A stretch of 64,000 nt of DNA from Bidens hawaiensis (lineage: Eukaryota > Streptophyta > Magnoliopsida > Asterales > Asteraceae). Shown piece after piece: positions 45,770-56,637 of the stretch (position 1 is the stretch's first letter; each line of letters starts with the position of its first letter). A program made the position numbers and the translations under genes. Location: positions 62,001-126,000 of the forward strand of contig JAIQDT010014618.1 of NCBI GenBank assembly GCA_021521415.1, read 5' to 3'. The notes below the pieces were generated by a model. It was not told where the DNA came from and searched no databases. It saw only the letters and a program-made list of their open reading frames with translations.

Positions 45770-46905
45770 TAGGGGTGTTCATGGTTTGGATTCAAACCGC
45801 GAAACCGCCCAAACCGTTCATTGGTTTGGTTTCGCGGTTGGTTTTTTTTTCCGTTACTTTCGGGCGGTCGGTTTCAAAAGTTTTAAACCGTAGCGAACGG
45901 TTTGGTTTACAGTTTATACCAAAAACCAGCCATATGAAACCGGACTGGACCGTGAGGTTTAATACCATTTAAATTTTTAAATATATCATTTATATGTATA
46001 TATAACTATTTAAATTAGCTTACTTAAAATTTTAAGTTCACACTATGCTAATTTATGAAATTTTTAGTGAAAATTTTTTATTTTGCAAACCGTTTAAAGT
46101 GAATTGGCCCTTAATTATTTTGCTATTCCCCTTCAAACTTACAAGACTTCTTTTTTATGGGAATATCTTATAGAATAGTAACCAACTTTCAAAAGTGTTC
46201 CAATTAGGTCACTCATGCATATTTTTCTCAAATCAGGTCACTAAATCTTCAAATCGAGTCTCACCGATTTTTTTGTTTGTTAAGAAAGAAATGAAGGATA
46301 AGATGTGGGGGTCGGAATTTGCAATATATGTAGTTATATTTTTAAAAAATTAAAAAAACGTTAATTATATTAAAATTCAAAAATAAAAAATAGAATCCAC
46401 GTCGCCACTCAACGTCAACATAAAAAAAAGATAAAAAGATTTTCTATGTGAAACAAAAAATGAAAACGTTAAAAAAACATGTTAAAACCTTTAATTTAAT
46501 AAGATATGAAAGTTGAGTGACCCAATTGAAACACTTTTTAAAGTTGAGTGACCTAATTGAAACATTTTTGAAACTTAACTATTCTATGAAATTGCTCCCT
46601 TTTTTATTTATGTCGAAATGGATATTAAAACATAAGAACTACTAATTAATGTTTGATCGGTTAAAAAATCACATCGTGTGATAAATTTTCAATGTTTATT
46701 GGAAACCAATAAGTCGGCTTTTAATTTAAAAAAAAACAAATTATAACTTTCAAACCGTGAACCAAACCGGAACCAAACCGTTTATAACGGTTCGGTTTGG
46801 TTCGGTTTTAAATTTCCAACAGTTTGGTTTCGGTTTTTAAAAATCAAAAACCGTTGACAACAGTTTAACCCAAAAACCATCAAAACCGAACCGTGAACAC
46901 CCCTA
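45770..46905. mobile_element. hAT-type MITE rich in GGTTCGGTTT, upstream of BCCP
   Basis: Ends TAGGGGTGTTCATGG and, inverted, TAGGGGTGTTCACGG; flanking octamers CCTGTCAT (45762-45769) and TTTGTCAT (46906-46913) match at six of eight positions, as expected for an aged hAT TSD. The arms consist of AACCAAACCG-type words and pair with each other. A second MITE with a perfect TSD is nested inside (46159-46599). The right end is about 200 bp from the BCCP start codon. Confidence 0.72.
46159..46599. mobile_element. MITE nested inside the hAT-type MITE
   Basis: Flanked by a perfect 8-bp duplication TTTTTTAT (46151-46158 and 46600-46607). Its arms are inverted copies: CCAATTAGGTCACTCA near 46200 faces TGAGTGACCTAATTG near 46543, and the ends read GGGAATATC and ATTGCTCCC. 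441 bp, non-coding. Confidence 0.75.
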
Positions 46906-47021
46906 TTTGTCATCATCCTGAAAGACATCGTCACATAAGCAGCATTCTCCTCGTTAATATCGCCTCAACAACACTCTACTTACTATAACTCATCTCTATC
47001 TTACCGCCACCAAATCCACAC

Positions 47022-47062
47022 AATAATAATAATAATAATAATAATAATAGTAATAATAATAA
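47022..47062. repeat. (AAT)n microsatellite in BCCP leader
   Basis: About 13 AAT units with one AGT interruption, 40-80 bp before the BCCP start codon. It is probably part of the 5' UTR. Confidence 0.85.
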
Positions 47063-47104
47063 TCCTTCATTTCATTTCATTCCCACTGCAGCAATTCTTC
47101 AACA

Positions 47105-49939
47105 ATGGCTTCTTTCAGTGTCAATTGCCCCAAAACAACAGCAGCTCTATTGACTCTTCACACAAACCCTAACCGAAATAACAAGCACCTACGTAACACC
47201 ACCTCTGCCGTTAGCTTCCAATCGGATATCAAATCCAGCCGCGCATTCATCGCTGGATCCTCATCTCAGGTTTATTATTATTATTATTATTTCATTACTT
47301 CTGTTTGAGATACAAAGCTTAGCTTGCTGGTTGATTTGTTAGATGTAGTATTGTTAACTTTGATGCTGCATTGGTTACTTTTTAGGTTTAGCAATCTCTC
47401 TCTAGTTAGGCATACTTTAGTATCTGAATACTTTTGTGTCATCTGTAGACTCTGATCTACTACCGAATCTCGTGAGAAACAACATCTTAGTAATTGCTCC
47501 AATTGATGCAGAGGAAGTGATCAAGTATAAACTGCTCAACACGGAGCGTGTTTATTGAACTTTTGTATACTGCAATGATTACAAAACGAATTTGAAACAT
47601 GAAATTAACACGCATTTAACAAGGTTTTATTGTTGCGAAACTTGAGGAGTAAAATCGGAGGCTTAAATGATGGATTTTGGGCCTCACCACCTTTGGCTTC
47701 TTGTCACAAGATCCGGCTCATGAAGATAATTCCACTCGTAGCCTAAGTTATGCTCTTTTTAAGTTTGGGCTCTTCATGCCCTGTTTTCGCCGATCAAGCT
47801 AATCCATATAAGAGTCTGCTAACTCTTGGATCAGTTCCTCATCGCCAATAATAATATATAAAGGGGTGTTTGGGATTTGCTTATTTCTACCAACTTATAA
47901 CTTATTAACTTTTTGTAAAGTAATAAGGTGTTTGGGATTGCTTATATTGTGAGAGGAAAAGTTCCATAAGTTACACTTTTGTAACTTATTAACTTAATGA
48001 AAAGTTATAAGGAGGTAAAATAAGGAATCCCAAACAGGCAAACACCCTCTAAATTTGTTGTGGTTTATCAGCATGCTTTCTGCTTTTACAGATTGAGGAG
48101 TTTTTCAAAGCAATTTGATTGTTAGTGTATGAAAGACTTGATGAGTTTATTTCTTAATGCTATTATTAAGTTGAGAAAAAAAATCACTTTATTACATGAC
48201 AGCGAGAATAAATAAGTGTGTGTGTGTGTGTCTGTGTGATGGATTGTTTTAATTTTGATCGTTTGATGTTTAAATTCATATAATCATGTTGATTTATATT
48301 TATTATGTTTTCTTATTTGATTGCTATTCTATGCAGTCATCTAAGAGGAACCGGAATGATGTCTTGCGAGTGTCTGCTCAGCTTAATGAGGTAACCTTCA
48401 AGATATATTATCAGGTGCATAAATAAAGTACTTGGTTGTAAAAATTATTTTTAATTTTCCGTTTAAGATTGCCCTTGAGAAATCATCGAATTCTAAACAA
48501 CCTTCAAAGAAGCCTGAGGAATCTACCAAGACAGCAGAGACCGCAATCCCTGATGCTGCAACAATCACTGCATTTATGAATCAAGTAGCAGGGCTTGTAG
48601 AGTAAGTTAATCCTTACTTGTAATACATTTTCCAATGACTGGAGTTTATATAAACCAAATGTATGTTCAACTTCTATTTTTGATGTTTCAGACTTGTGGA
48701 TTCAAGAGATATTATGGAGCTTGAGCTAAAGCAAGATAACTTTGAGGTTCTCATAAGAAAAAAGGAAGCTTTGCCTCAACCGCCAGCTAGCCCTATGGTC
48801 ATGATGCACTCTCCACAACCTCAGGCTACGTATCAATCACTACCGCCGCCACCACCACAGTCTGCACCATCGGCTCCTTCTGCACCTGCACCAGCAGCTC
48901 CCTCACCTACCCCTGCAAAACCAAAGTCATCTCTTCCTCCATTGAAAAGTCCCATGGCTGGAACATTTTATAGGTCTCCTGCCCCAGGAGCTCCAGCATT
49001 TGTGAAGGTATGTTGATAGTAGACTGTAAACATGACATATGTAAACTATTACCGTCTTCTTTTATGGTTTTCTATTTGTTTGATCTACTAATAAAATTTT
49101 AATATATGTTTTCCAGGTTGGTGACAAGGTTCAGAAAGGCCAGGTTATTTGCATTATTGAGGCCATGAAGTTGATGAATGAGATTGAGGTAATCACTATC
49201 TCACTTCTATCCTTAGTTTGAATTACTAGCAAGTAGTAAGAACCTAGATGTTATCTTTTAGGTGTTATTAACAGATGGGGAATTTTAAATAACTGTCAGA
49301 TGCGAGTCTTAAATCATTATACAAGTTCAAACTTTAATTTAGACATAGATGTTTCTGACTTTCTTCTATTGTCATCTTCATCGTCATAATTATAAGTTCA
49401 TAACCATTATTACTCTTGCTAAGCTAGGACTTTGAGCAACCAGACTTTAGCACTCACCTTCTGATTTTAATATCATGTGATGCTTTCTATTTCCATTTTT
49501 ATTTAAGTTGTTAGTGATAATGACCTATATACAAGCTTAAGGCCATTGATGTGACATGATTTCCACTAAGAATAGACTACAGTTCTGTTTTCATTTCTAC
49601 TGATAACAATTTTGTTGGAAATATTGCTTATTTGCTTTGTAACCCAACGGCCTCACGATATCTTCCCAGTCGTAAACAAGCAATTTTATGCACAACTCTG
49701 CTCTTGACCTTCTTTACACGTTGTTTTGAACACTACATTATTTTGTCATGATCTAGGCCGATCAAACTGGAACAATAGTTGATATCGTTGCTGAGGATGG
49801 AAAACCTGTCAGCCTGGATACGGTACCGTCTTTTTTCCTTTTAATCTTCTTTTGCATACAAAAAGTTTGTATCTTTTGTGTTGCTAATTAAACGAGACGC
49901 TATTCTTGTATGCAGCCTCTACTTGTTATTCAACCATGA
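47105..49939 (+). CDS. BCCP: Biotin carboxyl carrier protein of plastid acetyl-CoA carboxylase
   Basis: Seven exons: 47105-47269, 48337-48390, 48468-48601, 48692-49007, 49117-49188, 49757-49822, 49916-49939, all with GT-AG introns and joining in phase to 276 residues, normal for plant BCCP. Residues 1 to about 70 are Ser/Thr/Asn-rich with few acids, a chloroplast transit peptide. Residues 124-160 (DIMELELKQDNFEVLIRKKE) are followed by a Pro/Ala/Ser linker. The biotinyl domain has the attachment motif EAMKLMNEIE in exon 5, with the biotinylated Lys in AMKLM, and ends SLDT-PLLVIQP. The protein carries biotin between the carboxylase and transferase subunits of heteromeric acetyl-CoA carboxylase, the first step of fatty-acid synthesis. 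No stop or frameshift is present. A Tourist MITE lies in intron 1, and a Copia fragment begins about 30 bp after the stop, so the 3' UTR is probably retrotransposon-derived. Confidence 0.96.
47862..48049. mobile_element. Tourist-like MITE in BCCP intron 1
   Basis: 188 bp, ends AGGGGTGTTTGGG and CAAACACCCTC inverted, flanked by TAA on both sides (47859-47861, 48050-48052). It is non-coding and lies in the sense intron, away from splice sites. Confidence 0.8.
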
Positions 49940-51330
49940 TGAGGAACATGAATTGGGTTAATATACCTTCACCGATTCTCACCTACTCTCGCCATCCGAA
50001 AGCCGCAACCACCACCCAGCCTACGGCCCCAATGCCAACACACTCCACATCACAACCTACGCCCCCTCCCACTCGAACCATGCAGACACGTGCCATGGAT
50101 GGGATCTTGAAACCTAAACCACACTTCAACCTTAACACTACACATGTCGAACCAATACCCAACTCGCCAAAAACTGCCTTGTCCACTACTATATGGCGAA
50201 ACGCTATGCAAAACGAGTACGATGCCCTTATTAAAAATGAGACGTGGGAGTTAGTCCCGCGCCAACCGACTATGAATATTATCAATTGCATGTGGTTATT
50301 CAGGCATAAATTTAGATCAGATGGGTTATTGGAGCGCTATAAAGCGCGCTTGGTGTGCGATGGTCGTAGTCAGCGGGTTGGTGTTGATTGCGGTGAAACT
50401 TTTAGCACAGTTGTCAAATCGGCAACCATCTGAACGGTCCTATCTATCGCATTATCTCAGTTGTGGTCCGTTCATCAACTTGACGTCACGAATGCTTTTA
50501 TTCACGGGAACCTACACGAGATGGTATACACGCATCAACCTATGGGTTTTCGAGATAGAAGGTTCCCGGATCACGTTTGCTTGCTTAAGAAGTCATTATA
50601 CGGCCTGAAACAGGCATCTCGAGCTTGGTACCAACGTTTCACCGAATTTGTTCTCAAAATGGGATTCAAGCAAAGCCGGAGTGACAACTCATTGTTCAGC
50701 TATCATCACGGTTCCGACACCGCATATTTGCTTTTATATGTGGACGACATACTTCTCACAACATCGTCCGAGCAACTTCGTATTAATCTGATGAACCGTC
50801 TAAGCTCGGAATTCGCAATGAAAGATTTGGGGCTGCTGAGCTATTTCTTGGGGATATCAGTAAAACGAACGGGTAACGAAATGTTCCTCTCACAAAAGAA
50901 TTACGCGGCAAGACATAATAAATCGATCCGACATGACCTCTTGCAAACCCGTTGCAACTCCGGTTGACACAAAAGGAAAGCTTCCTTCAGATGGCCCCGA
51001 GTTCGAGGACCCGTCCCTTTACAGAAGCTTGGCCGGAGCCCTCCAGTATCTCACCTTTACGAGACCCGACATCTCGTACGCGGTCCAACAGGTTTGCATG
51101 CACATGCATTCACCGCGCCTTCCGCACTGGGATAGTTTAAAACGTATCATACGATTCATTCGGGGCACCTCTCATCTTGGACTTACTCTTGGACCGATGA
51201 CCTCGCCCTCGTTACGTGCCTACACTGATGCCGATTAGACGGGGTGTCCCGAAACTCGTCGATCCACTTCGGGCTACTGCGTATACTTTGGCAACAACTT
51301 GCTAGCTTGGTCCTCGAAAAGCCAATAAAC

Positions 51331-53306
51331 TGTCACACCCCCATCTATGGCCTAGGAGTGCGACCCATAAGTTGGTATCGTGTTTGTAAATAAATCAGAG
51401 TTGCGTTAATTTGCGGAAGACTTATAAAACTTTAAGGATCGAAAATGTAATTTATATATACATTCAAAAGACGAGAATTATAAAATACCCGTTTAAAGTT
51501 GTTAACAAAGGATTACTTGTTTTATGTTTACAAACCACCATATTAAACTTTATACAAAAGAAATCCGAGCCATCGGATATTAGTAGCACTTCGTCATTTC
51601 CAAGCGCTATCCTTGTTCACCTGCAAAATGTAATAAAATACGTCAGCAACGAATGCTGGTGAACAGCTGACGCAAAAATATTTCTTTTTCTTTATTACCC
51701 CTCGAGAATACGCCTGCCTCGGCCCAACGTGGCTTAGGAATAACAAAGTCAAATAACACATTATAAATATGAGCCTCTACTCTAGGTCACCTCAGCAAAC
51801 ACCGCAGCGTTCGACTTAGTTAAGTACCCGTAAATATACACAACGGTCGTACTCCCTGCAGGAGAGCGTCCTACGACCAAGGGTGGTGCGATCATGCCCA
51901 TACATCGCATAGTACCACCTATGTAAGGATCCAGACATACGTATACCACAGCCTGAGGGCTAGGTTTATACCCTTATTCATAACGGTTTTAGGAACACAT
52001 AGTTCCTTGTAAACAATTTCAAATAACAAGTTTGACTCATTTTAAATAACTAAAAGTTTTGGGACGTATTACCTTCTCGCTTTAGGATCGGCTTCACTCA
52101 CCGTCCAAGGGTCTTTCCCTCTCTTTATCTCGCACCTATAGTACGAGTATAAATATTTGTTAGTCGGATACACGATCCGGCTTAAGACCTTTAGTCTTAT
52201 ATCTCAATCCTCGATGAACCTTTAGTTCATTTTCTTTTACTTGAAAACCTTTAGTTTAAAAGTAAATTATAAACCTTTAGTTTATATTCAAAACCCGACG
52301 TTTCTTCTTCTCCAAGAAACGTAATCTTTTTCTTTTATTATTATTTAAGAATACTCTTTATTCATTAAATAATATTTCATAACAAAGAATATTTACATAT
52401 ATACTTACACACATATATACGTATTCAACAATATTCATAATCATACTTTCATTCGTTTCTTTGTTATGTTTTCTTTTCTTTTCTTTTCTTTTATCGAGGT
52501 ATCGAGTATATCCTCGACTTAAGGCTTAAGCTTTTAATATAATATTGAATTATCTTGAATTCGGTATTACGCCTAACCTTAAGTGGCGTATAGAAACTCT
52601 AGGGACTCGAGCAGCACTCCAACGCCGCTTGAACTCTTTGGTCGTCAATTGATAACGCCAAACTTCAACTCTCGACAACACGCTTATCGAGATTCATTGC
52701 CATTATAACAACACCTTCTTGGTATGTGGGTGGAGGGTGGCACAATTTCCAAGGAAACGTCGGTACACAAATGGAGGTTCGGGACACGTTTTACGATGAA
52801 TTATGGCACGCTTATCGAGGTGGATCGAGTATATGGTTGTCGGGTTTTAGAGAGAAGCTAGAGAGAGAAAGGAGAGCAGGTTTTGGTGTGAGATTTGCAT
52901 GAACTCGGACCTGCTATTTATAGACCAACATTTGGGTCCCATCGCGTACCGCGCCCGGGTTCCTGGGCACCCCGTCGCGTACCGCGACATAGCCCAGGTG
53001 AGTCACAATGTAGCCTTGCCACGTGGTCAACACGTGGCAGGCACTGCTCCACGTGGCGACACGTGGCGGTCGTGTTGCCACGTGGCGGCAGACATTGCTA
53101 CCGTGTGCCACGTGGCACACGTGTCACAATTTGTCAGACACCCCATCGCGTACCGCGATGGGTGTTTCTTCTGACCTGTCGCGTACCGTGATGGGTCAGG
53201 AAAATCAGAATTTACAATTTAGACCCTCAACTAAGGAATTTGGCAATTTTAGTCCCTAGACTTTGGAAAGTGGATACTTTGAACTCGAAATTTTAACGTT
53301 GTTACA
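51331..53306 (-). mobile_element. Solo LTR, family A copy 3, inside Copia RNase H
   Basis: Starts TGTCACACCCC at 51331 and ends AACGTTGTTACA at 53306. The flanking pentamers TAAAC (51326-51330) and TCAAC (53307-53311) differ by one base; both belong to the Copia RNase H coding sequence, which continues on the other side. Length 1976 bp. It is homologous over its length to 16043-18327. It has the TATAAATA (minus, 52922-52915) and the CATCGCGTACCGCGATGG-type near-palindromes (52939, 52974, 53144, 53179). Confidence 0.85.
52915..53123 (-). promoter_or_regulatory. LTR promoter with TATA box and seven G-boxes (family A copy 3)
   Basis: TATAAATA on the minus strand at 52922-52915, with CACGTG hexamers upstream at 53020, 53031, 53050, 53060, 53079, 53109 and 53118, most in the form CCACGTGGC. 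This is the densest G-box group of the three copies. Transcription would run back toward the BCCP gene, antisense to the Copia fragment. Confidence 0.6.
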
Positions 53307-53689
53307 TCAACTATCTCACGTTCAAGCACGGGAAGCTGAATACCGAGGTATTGCAAATGTTGTTGCAGAAATTTGCTGGATTCAAAACCTTCTTCTAGAA
53401 CTCAATCAGCCACTCACTCATGCTTCATTGGTGTATTGTGATAATTTAAGTTCCATTTACCTATCCGGTAACCCAGTCCAGTATCAACAAGCTAAACACA
53501 TTGAGCTTGACATCCACTTTGTTCGTGAACAAGTTCAACGAGGTCTCGTGCGCGTTCTTCACGTTCCATCCCGTTACCAGATTGCTGACATATTTACGAA
53601 AGGCCTTCCTAAAGCCCTATTTGAAGATTTTCGTACCAGTCTCAGCCTTCGTGAACCTCCAGCTTCGACCGCGGGGGTCTAATAGATAT

Positions 53690-53835
53690 TGTATAGTTGG
53701 CATGTATATCGATTAAATATAGATAATATTGTTAGTTGATTTCATCCCTAATTAAATGGGATTTCCTGTGTATATATGTAACGGGTTTGGTGATAATAAG
53801 GATCAAGCAAATTATACCAATTATCTCTTTCTACA
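53690..53835 (+). mobile_element. Short 3' LTR of the Copia fragment
   Basis: 146 bp from TGTATAGTTGG to CTTTCTACA, directly after the polyprotein stop and the GCGGGGGT polypurine tract. The 5-bp downstream flank is CTAAA; no matching flank exists on the left because that side is truncated. Confidence 0.6.
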
Positions 53836-54617
53836 CTAAACTTTTAGTGTTTTTTGATTAAGAATTTTGTTGAATTTTAAACTCTAGTAAACTTGCAAAT
53901 TTGTATTCGTTTGGTTCCATGTAACAAATGACTAGTTTTGTGTTTTGAATATAATCTGCATTTTCATTTTTTTTAACTTTTTTGCAATGCATACACACCA
54001 AAAAATAAAACGATTATAACGAACCAAAATCGAAACCGAAAACCGACCGGTTTGTGTATTTGAAAAACCGAACCGTGCTCAGCCTACCCGCCACATACAA
54101 CGACTGGTTCTTAACTACCAATCAGATATAGCCACGTGTTCGTAACCCATCTTCTCCGACAAGAATTGAAGCAAATCCGTCGATAAAGGAAACTTTTGGG
54201 ATAATTCATAAACCGTCGTATGCTACTATCTTTGGAATGTTCTCGCCGACGTCGACGGGTTTCAAATCTCGTCAACAACCTTATTTTTTCCAAACTTGTC
54301 GACGAATACGCATTTGTATCTATATTTGCCATTGAAAACGGCTTTTATTTTAGTTGTCTCAGATAAATTATGTGAATATTTTCCAATCACTTGTTCAACC
54401 ATGAGATTCCAGAGACGCGATAGAATTAATGAAGTTTGACTTTCTATTTTGTATAAATTGTTGTCCATTATCCATACACTTCGTTCAAAGTTAACTTTTT
54501 TAAAAACAAAAACTAACAAAATAACAAATGTTAAAAAGCAAGAAAACATAGAGCATTGGTGGTAAGTGACTGGGACAAAAAAAAATTTTCAAAGATTTCG
54601 ATTCGAGTCTTAGGAAG
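53836..54617. other. Intergenic DNA with degenerate repeats
   Basis: At 54000-54085 a run of AACCGAAAACCGACCGG-type words ending CCGTGCTCAGCCTA is the remnant of a hAT-type MITE whose other end I did not find. 54119-54475 holds a degraded coding fragment, listed separately. Nothing else is recognised. Confidence 0.4.
54119..54475 (-). pseudogene. Degraded coding fragment of unknown family
   Basis: The minus strand reads LYKIESQTSLILSRLWNLMV, ... GKYRYKCVFVDKFGKNKVVD in one frame, then LKPVDVGENIPKIVAYDGL in a second, then YELSQKFPLSTDLLQFLSEK and MGYEHVAISDW in a third before a stop. The sense-like composition and smooth change between frames suggest an old gene piece with two frameshifts near 54280 and 54200. 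I do not recognise the family and see no splice sites or start. Confidence 0.35.
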
Positions 54618-55051
54618 TAGAGGTGTTCAAAACGGTTTGGGACTAGGAACCGGAACCGGTTCCTAACCGGTTCCTATATTCAAAACCCCCTTTCAAACCG
54701 GTTCCAGGCTCGAACCGGTTAGGGAACCGAACCGGTTCTCCCACCCTCGGACCCCTAACCTATCTAACCGGTTCTTACCGGTTCCTAACCCGGTTCCTGT
54801 ACCGTAACCGGTCAAAAAACGGCTATTTTTGACCCCAACGGTCAAAAAACGGCCAAAAAAAACGGTTAGGAACCGGTTCCGGTTTGGTTCCGGTTCCTAC
54901 CCGCCCCCACTCAGAAATGCAAGAACCGGTCACGGATCATCGGGTTGAATCAGATAGGGTCCGGTTCCTAAAAAAACGGGTAGGAACCGGTTCGGGTCCA
55001 GTTCGGGTCCACCGGTTCGGTTCCAGGAACCGGTTTCGTTGAACATCTCTA
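54618..55051. mobile_element. hAT-type MITE of GGAACCGGTTCC repeats
   Basis: 434 bp with ends TAGAGGTGTTCAA and, inverted, TAGAGATGTTCAA, flanked by a perfect 8-bp TSD TTAGGAAG (54610-54617 and 55052-55059). The interior is dominated by the palindrome GGAACCGGTTCC and its parts. The 8-bp TSD and TAGRGRTG ends point to hAT. Confidence 0.85.
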
Positions 55052-55273
55052 TTAGGAAGTACAAGAAATTTGCCTCCCAAATGTAGTAAAAATTCGGGTT
55101 CTTGAATAACCGAGAAAATGGTTTACATAGTAAAGTTTTATCAAAACACAACGCCCACATAAATCGAATCACTAAATATTACCAAATCTAGGCAATTACA
55201 ATAACTTGTAATTAAAAGACAACCAAATCTGTACAATTCTTTTGATCTGATCAACCCAAATAAAAATTAATAT

Positions 55274-56563
55274 TTAATCTATCACAATAACAGAGTCACC
55301 AGACCTGATTAATGCACTCTGCAACTTTATAACTTCACTTCTGCATGATGCATCAAAGATCAACTTTTTTGACATGTTTGATCTAAGATTGACCACCTGT
55401 TAAAAAAATACAATGAACCCGAATTAAACTTAAATTTTTGGATTTAGTGTTAGATGAAACCAACCAAGTTTTAACTTTTTTAACTTGTTGACACTCGACA
55501 CATTAAATGTTTTTGTTGAACAAATTTATATACGGGTTAGTGTTGGTTAATATCAAGAAGACAACAAGCATTTTAGCAGTTCGGTCCCTTAGGATTAGGA
55601 TCATGTGAGAACTATTTTGAAATTAAGAACTTTGATAACCATTTTGGACCACAAAAAAAGTTCTTTTTATAAAAAGTAAAAAAAAATTATAAAACAAAAA
55701 AAACACGAAAATAAAAAAGTAAAAATACCAAAAAAATTTAATTTTCATTCCGGTTTCATAAAAAAATTTAAAAACAGTAAGCAAAATATAGGTTTAGCAA
55801 AATTATACATATATGTATAATATGTATTTTTTAATTTTATACAAGTTATTCTTTATACACATATGTACAATTAAGGTGAATGATAATGTACATATGTGTA
55901 CATTATGTAAATCGATATTAAATAAAAATATACATATGAGTATAATTAAGGTTTTTTTTTTTAATTATGAAACCGGGATGAAAAATAATTTTTTTTGGTT
56001 TTTTCTTTTTTTTTTTGTTTGATATATATTTTTTTTATTTTTTAAAGGAGTTTTTTTTTTGTGGCTTAAAATGGTTCTCAAAATTCTCAATTTCCAAAGA
56101 GTTCTCTTAGGATCCTCATTATAACTTATATCCCTTGTTATCAGGTCAAAATAATCTTATTAAACAATCTAACAAAATAAGGGATTTAACAGCTACAAAG
56201 AGAAGTTAGGGACCAAACCACTAAAATGTTGAAAGTCGGTTGGTTTTGTCCGACATTAACCCTTCATATTGGCGTTGTGAAAGACAAAAATGTTGTTAGT
56301 TTCTTAGGCTATCAAAATTTTCATAGGAAAGGAGGACAGATTACTTAATTAAACATCTATACTCCACATGGTATAGTCAAATGTTAAAATGGTTGATTTT
56401 TTGCAGTTTTTATTAAAACTATTAACCTCAGCTTCTATGCGTTTGGAAGACCTCGAAGATCAGCAAATGTTTTCCTTCTTTCTTTCTCAATCTTGATGGC
56501 AATAAAATGACAAAAATATTAATAAACTTCAAATCAAATGTTAATTAATGTCAAAGTTTACAC

Positions 56564-56637
<74 letters not shown>

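Larger units (their letters stand above)
49970..53835 (+). pseudogene. 5'-truncated Copia retrotransposon (reverse transcriptase and RNase H), split by an LTR
   Basis: Homology begins about 30 bp after the BCCP stop, in the linker before reverse transcriptase (ALSTTIWRNAMQNEYDALIK, NETWELVP). The reverse transcriptase follows with DVTNAFIHGNL, KSLYGLKQASRAWYQRF and the catalytic YVDDI at about 50740, then the connection (TRPDISYAVQQV) and the RNase H start (STSGYCVYFGNNLLAWSSKS). Gag, protease, integrase and the 5' LTR are absent. Lesions: TGA at 50431-50433 for Arg, a one-base loss near 50913, TAG near 51236 for Trp. The frame is cut at 51331 by a family A LTR and resumes at 53307 (REAEYRGIANVVAEICWIQN, then HIELDIHFVREQV and ADIFTKGLP) to a stop at 53682. 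A purine-rich GCGGGGGT and a short 3' LTR (53690-53835, TGTATAGTTGG...CTTTCTACA) follow. Confidence 0.88.

Noticed and set aside
49983..50291. Minus-strand ORF of 102 codons
   Set aside because: Antisense shadow of the Copia reverse transcriptase frame.
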